Shown one piece after another: positions 63,731 through 64,000 of a stretch of DNA of 64,000 bases (positions are counted from its first letter, which is position 1; each line of letters opens with the position of its first letter). The DNA comes from Symbiodinium microadriaticum (taxonomy: Eukaryota > Sar > Dinophyceae > Suessiales > Symbiodiniaceae): the NCBI GenBank assembly GCA_001939145.1, contig LSRX01001349.1, positions 65,141 through 129,140 on the forward strand, read 5' to 3'. Below the pieces are notes generated by a model. The model saw only the letters and a program-made list of their open reading frames with translations, was not told the origin of the DNA and did not search any database. The position numbers and the translations under genes are program-made.

Positions 63731-64000
63731 GGAGGTGCTTCGGCTCGGGGGAGGATCTGGCCGCCCCACCGTTGGCACATGCATGCGCCGTGGAAACGCG
63801 CCTCGCTCGAAGTGTTGGGTTTTAGGGTCTGGGGTTTAGGGCTCGAAACCCGAAACCCTAAACCCTAAGCTTTAAACTAAACGCTCAGCTCTAAACCCTA
63901 GACCTAAACCCCCAAATTTAAACCCTAAACCCTAAACCCTAATCCCTAAACCCTAAACCCTAAACCCTAAACCTTAAAACCTAAAAAAAAAACCAAAACC

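Larger units (their letters stand above)
53991..64000. repeat. Telomere-motif mosaic to the right edge
   Basis: Dense G-rich variants near 57000-57800, clean TTTAGGG runs at 58330-58386 and 62390-62487, and a CCCTAAA/CCCTGAA array at 63545-63730. Several palindromic elements are included. Motif-poor gaps such as 54240-54480, 59020-59160 and 60000-60200 hold unique DNA with nothing recognised. The right edge is degenerate repeat, not a clean chromosome end. Confidence 0.8.

Noticed and set aside
63545-64000. Possible chromosome end (telomere) at the right edge
   Set aside because: The array is degenerate, mixes variants, is interrupted by unique sequence and flips strand, as elsewhere in the window.

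Overview
The window looks like nuclear DNA of a dinoflagellate. Three things point that way. There is a near-perfect relic of the dinoflagellate spliced leader at 34397-34418 (20 of 22 positions match the published consensus). The DNA is saturated with plant/dinoflagellate-type telomere motifs (TTTAGGG/CCCTAAA). Real genes are extremely sparse. I cannot name the genus.

Most of the 64 kb (about 1-39.7 kb and 46.3-64 kb) is a mosaic of short, mostly degenerate TTTAGGG or CCCTAAA tracts. They switch strand every few hundred bases and are separated by short single-copy spacers, microsatellites, minisatellites and many small (about 75-145 bp) palindromic elements. The palindromes fall into about ten MITE-like families, here called A to K (no I), defined by recurring terminal inverted repeats. 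Hardly any believable host gene is visible in this mosaic. Many apparent reading frames are translations of the telomere motif (Gly-Leu-Gly-Phe-Arg or Leu-Asn-Pro-Lys-Pro runs) or of microsatellites.

Two segments stand out. At 34397-36412 there is a processed pseudogene: a spliced-leader relic at the 5' end, about 650 codons of coherent but broken reading frame, and a short A-run at the 3' end, all free of the telomere motif. At 40130-46059 there is an apparently intact 5.9-kb retroelement on the minus strand. It has two identical 541-bp direct terminal repeats, a perfect 14-bp target-site duplication, a 1277-codon ORF with a GIY-YIG-like nuclease upstream of a reverse transcriptase (YVDD), and a small Gly/Lys/Tyr-rich, coiled-coil ORF downstream. 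I interpret it as a Penelope-like element with permuted domain order, probably inserted recently. It interrupts a telomere-motif-free island (about 39780-40129 plus 46074-46330).

Other islands without the telomere motif (5041-5655, 7690-8010, 17421-18260, 23810-24440, 37790-38180) may be gene fragments, but I recognise no family in them. Two ambiguous bases (N at 1139 and 26000) show that the assembly is not perfectly resolved. Coordinates of small repeats are by eye and may be off by a few bases.
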